Below, in pieces: positions 63,435-64,000 of a stretch of DNA of 64,000 nucleotides; the stretch's first letter is position 1, and each line of letters starts with the position of its first letter. The stretch is from NCBI RefSeq assembly GCF_027925445.1, contig NZ_AP027149.1, positions 1,550,001 through 1,614,000 of the forward strand, written 5' to 3'. This DNA comes from Methylocystis bryophila. GTDB taxonomy: Bacteria > Pseudomonadota > Alphaproteobacteria > Rhizobiales > Beijerinckiaceae. The notes beneath the pieces were generated by a model. It ran no database searches, was not told where the DNA came from, and saw nothing but the letters and a program-made list of their open reading frames with translations. A program made the position numbers and the translations under genes.

Positions 63435-64000
63435 ATGAAAGCCCTAGTCAAGCTGGCTGCGCTGGGCGCGGCGGCGGTGGTGGCGACGGTTGGAGCTGCG
63501 GCTCCGGCCTTCGCGCACGGCGAGAAGTCGCAGCAGGCGTTCCTTCGGATGCGCACGCTGAACTGGTATGACGTCGCCTGGTCGAAGACCTCGGTGGCGG
63601 TGAACGAAGAGATGGTGCTTTCGGGCAAGGTGCACGTGTTCTCGGCGTGGCCGCAGGCTGTGGCCAATCCGCGCGTGTCGTTCCTGAACGCCGGCGAGCC
63701 GGGTCCGGTTCTGGTCCGCACGGCGCAGTTCATCGGCGAGCAGTTCGCGCCGCGTTCGTTCTCGATGGTTCCCGGGAACGACTATGCGTTCTCGATCAAC
63801 CTGCGCGGCCGTCGCGCCGGCCGCTGGCACGTTCACGCTCAGATCAACGTTGAAGGCGGCGGACCGATCATCGGGCCGGGCCAGTGGATCGAGATCAAGG
63901 GCGACATGAAGGACTTCACCGATCCGGTGACGCTCCTTGATGGAACGACGATCGACCTCGAGCACTACGGCATCAGCCGGGTTTACGCCTGGCATATGCC
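63435..64000 (+). CDS. pmoB: Particulate methane monooxygenase subunit B (3' end beyond window)
   Basis: The first 188 codons of pmoB. A signal peptide (LAALGAAAVVATVGAAAPAFA) leads to the mature His28 (AHGEK). With an offset of five, His28, His132 and His134 (RWHVHAQ) match the CuB ligands His33, His137 and His139 of M. capsulatus. Residue 43 is Asn, where M. capsulatus has His48, as in type II methanotrophs. The GGGAGG precedes the ATG. The periplasmic N-terminal cupredoxin is complete; the membrane part lies beyond the window. Confidence 0.97.
   Translation, partial: MKALVKLAALGAAAVVATVGAAAPAFAHGEKSQQAFLRMRTLNWYDVAWSKTSVAVNEEMVLSGKVHVFSAWPQAVANPRVSFLNAGEPGPVLVRTAQFIGEQFAPRSFSMVPGNDYAFSINLRGRRAGRWHVHAQINVEGGGPIIGPGQWIEIKGDMKDFTDPVTLLDGTTIDLEHYGISRVYAWHM

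Noticed and set aside
1..64000. CRISPR arrays, intact insertion sequences or prophage
   Set aside because: No regularly spaced repeats, transposase or phage structural genes were seen; only one integrase fragment remains.

Overview
The window is a high-GC chromosomal segment of an alphaproteobacterial (type II) methanotroph, most likely Methylocystis or Methylosinus. The evidence is a particulate methane monooxygenase operon (pmoC, pmoA and the 5' part of pmoB) at the right edge, two tandem formaldehyde-activating enzyme genes, a squalene-hopene cyclase, a methylotroph-type HisA-like (COG1411) protein, and several small protein families typical of Rhizobiales. Genus assignment is inference from gene content and PmoA/PmoB residues. 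No rRNA, tRNA, CRISPR array or intact mobile element was recognised.

Layout. 0-9 kb: the end of a glycosyltransferase, then an OmpR-type response regulator/histidine kinase pair facing a metal-uptake-like cluster (DUF2946-like protein, TonB-dependent receptor, heavy-metal-associated domain fused to a methyltransferase, family 5 solute-binding protein). 9-21 kb: an accessory and stress region with a trypsin-like protease, a lone receiver, trehalose-phosphate synthase, ribosomal protein bS21, two cold-shock genes each with a perfect hairpin in the leader, many small conserved hypotheticals, a seven-repeat secreted protein, and an integrase remnant next to dusA. 21-28 kb: dusA, cobS, sdhC-sdhD-sdhA (no sdhB follows), a COG1411 protein and an alpha/beta hydrolase. 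28-35 kb: a secreted phosphoesterase, a TPR-sulfotransferase with an APS-kinase-like partner, and two secreted Cys-rich proteins. 35-45 kb: squalene-hopene cyclase with a duplicated C-terminus, a cell-cycle-type sensor kinase, lepA and vapBC. 45-53 kb: fused indolepyruvate ferredoxin oxidoreductase, a DUF1007/NicO metal transporter pair, fadD, and a broken DUF4160 gene beside a DUF2442-HTH gene. 53-64 kb: bioF-bioD-bioA, two fae genes, folP-folK, a ~1 kb noncoding leader and pmoCAB.

How the genes fit together. PmoCAB oxidises methane to methanol with copper centres. The copper-flavoured uptake cluster at the left end could help supply that metal (inference). The Fae proteins condense the resulting formaldehyde with tetrahydromethanopterin. 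folP/folK, bio, cob and sdh genes supply cofactors and central metabolism. A dispersed family of palindromic repeats sits in at least eight intergenic gaps; two copies show compensatory base changes in their stems.
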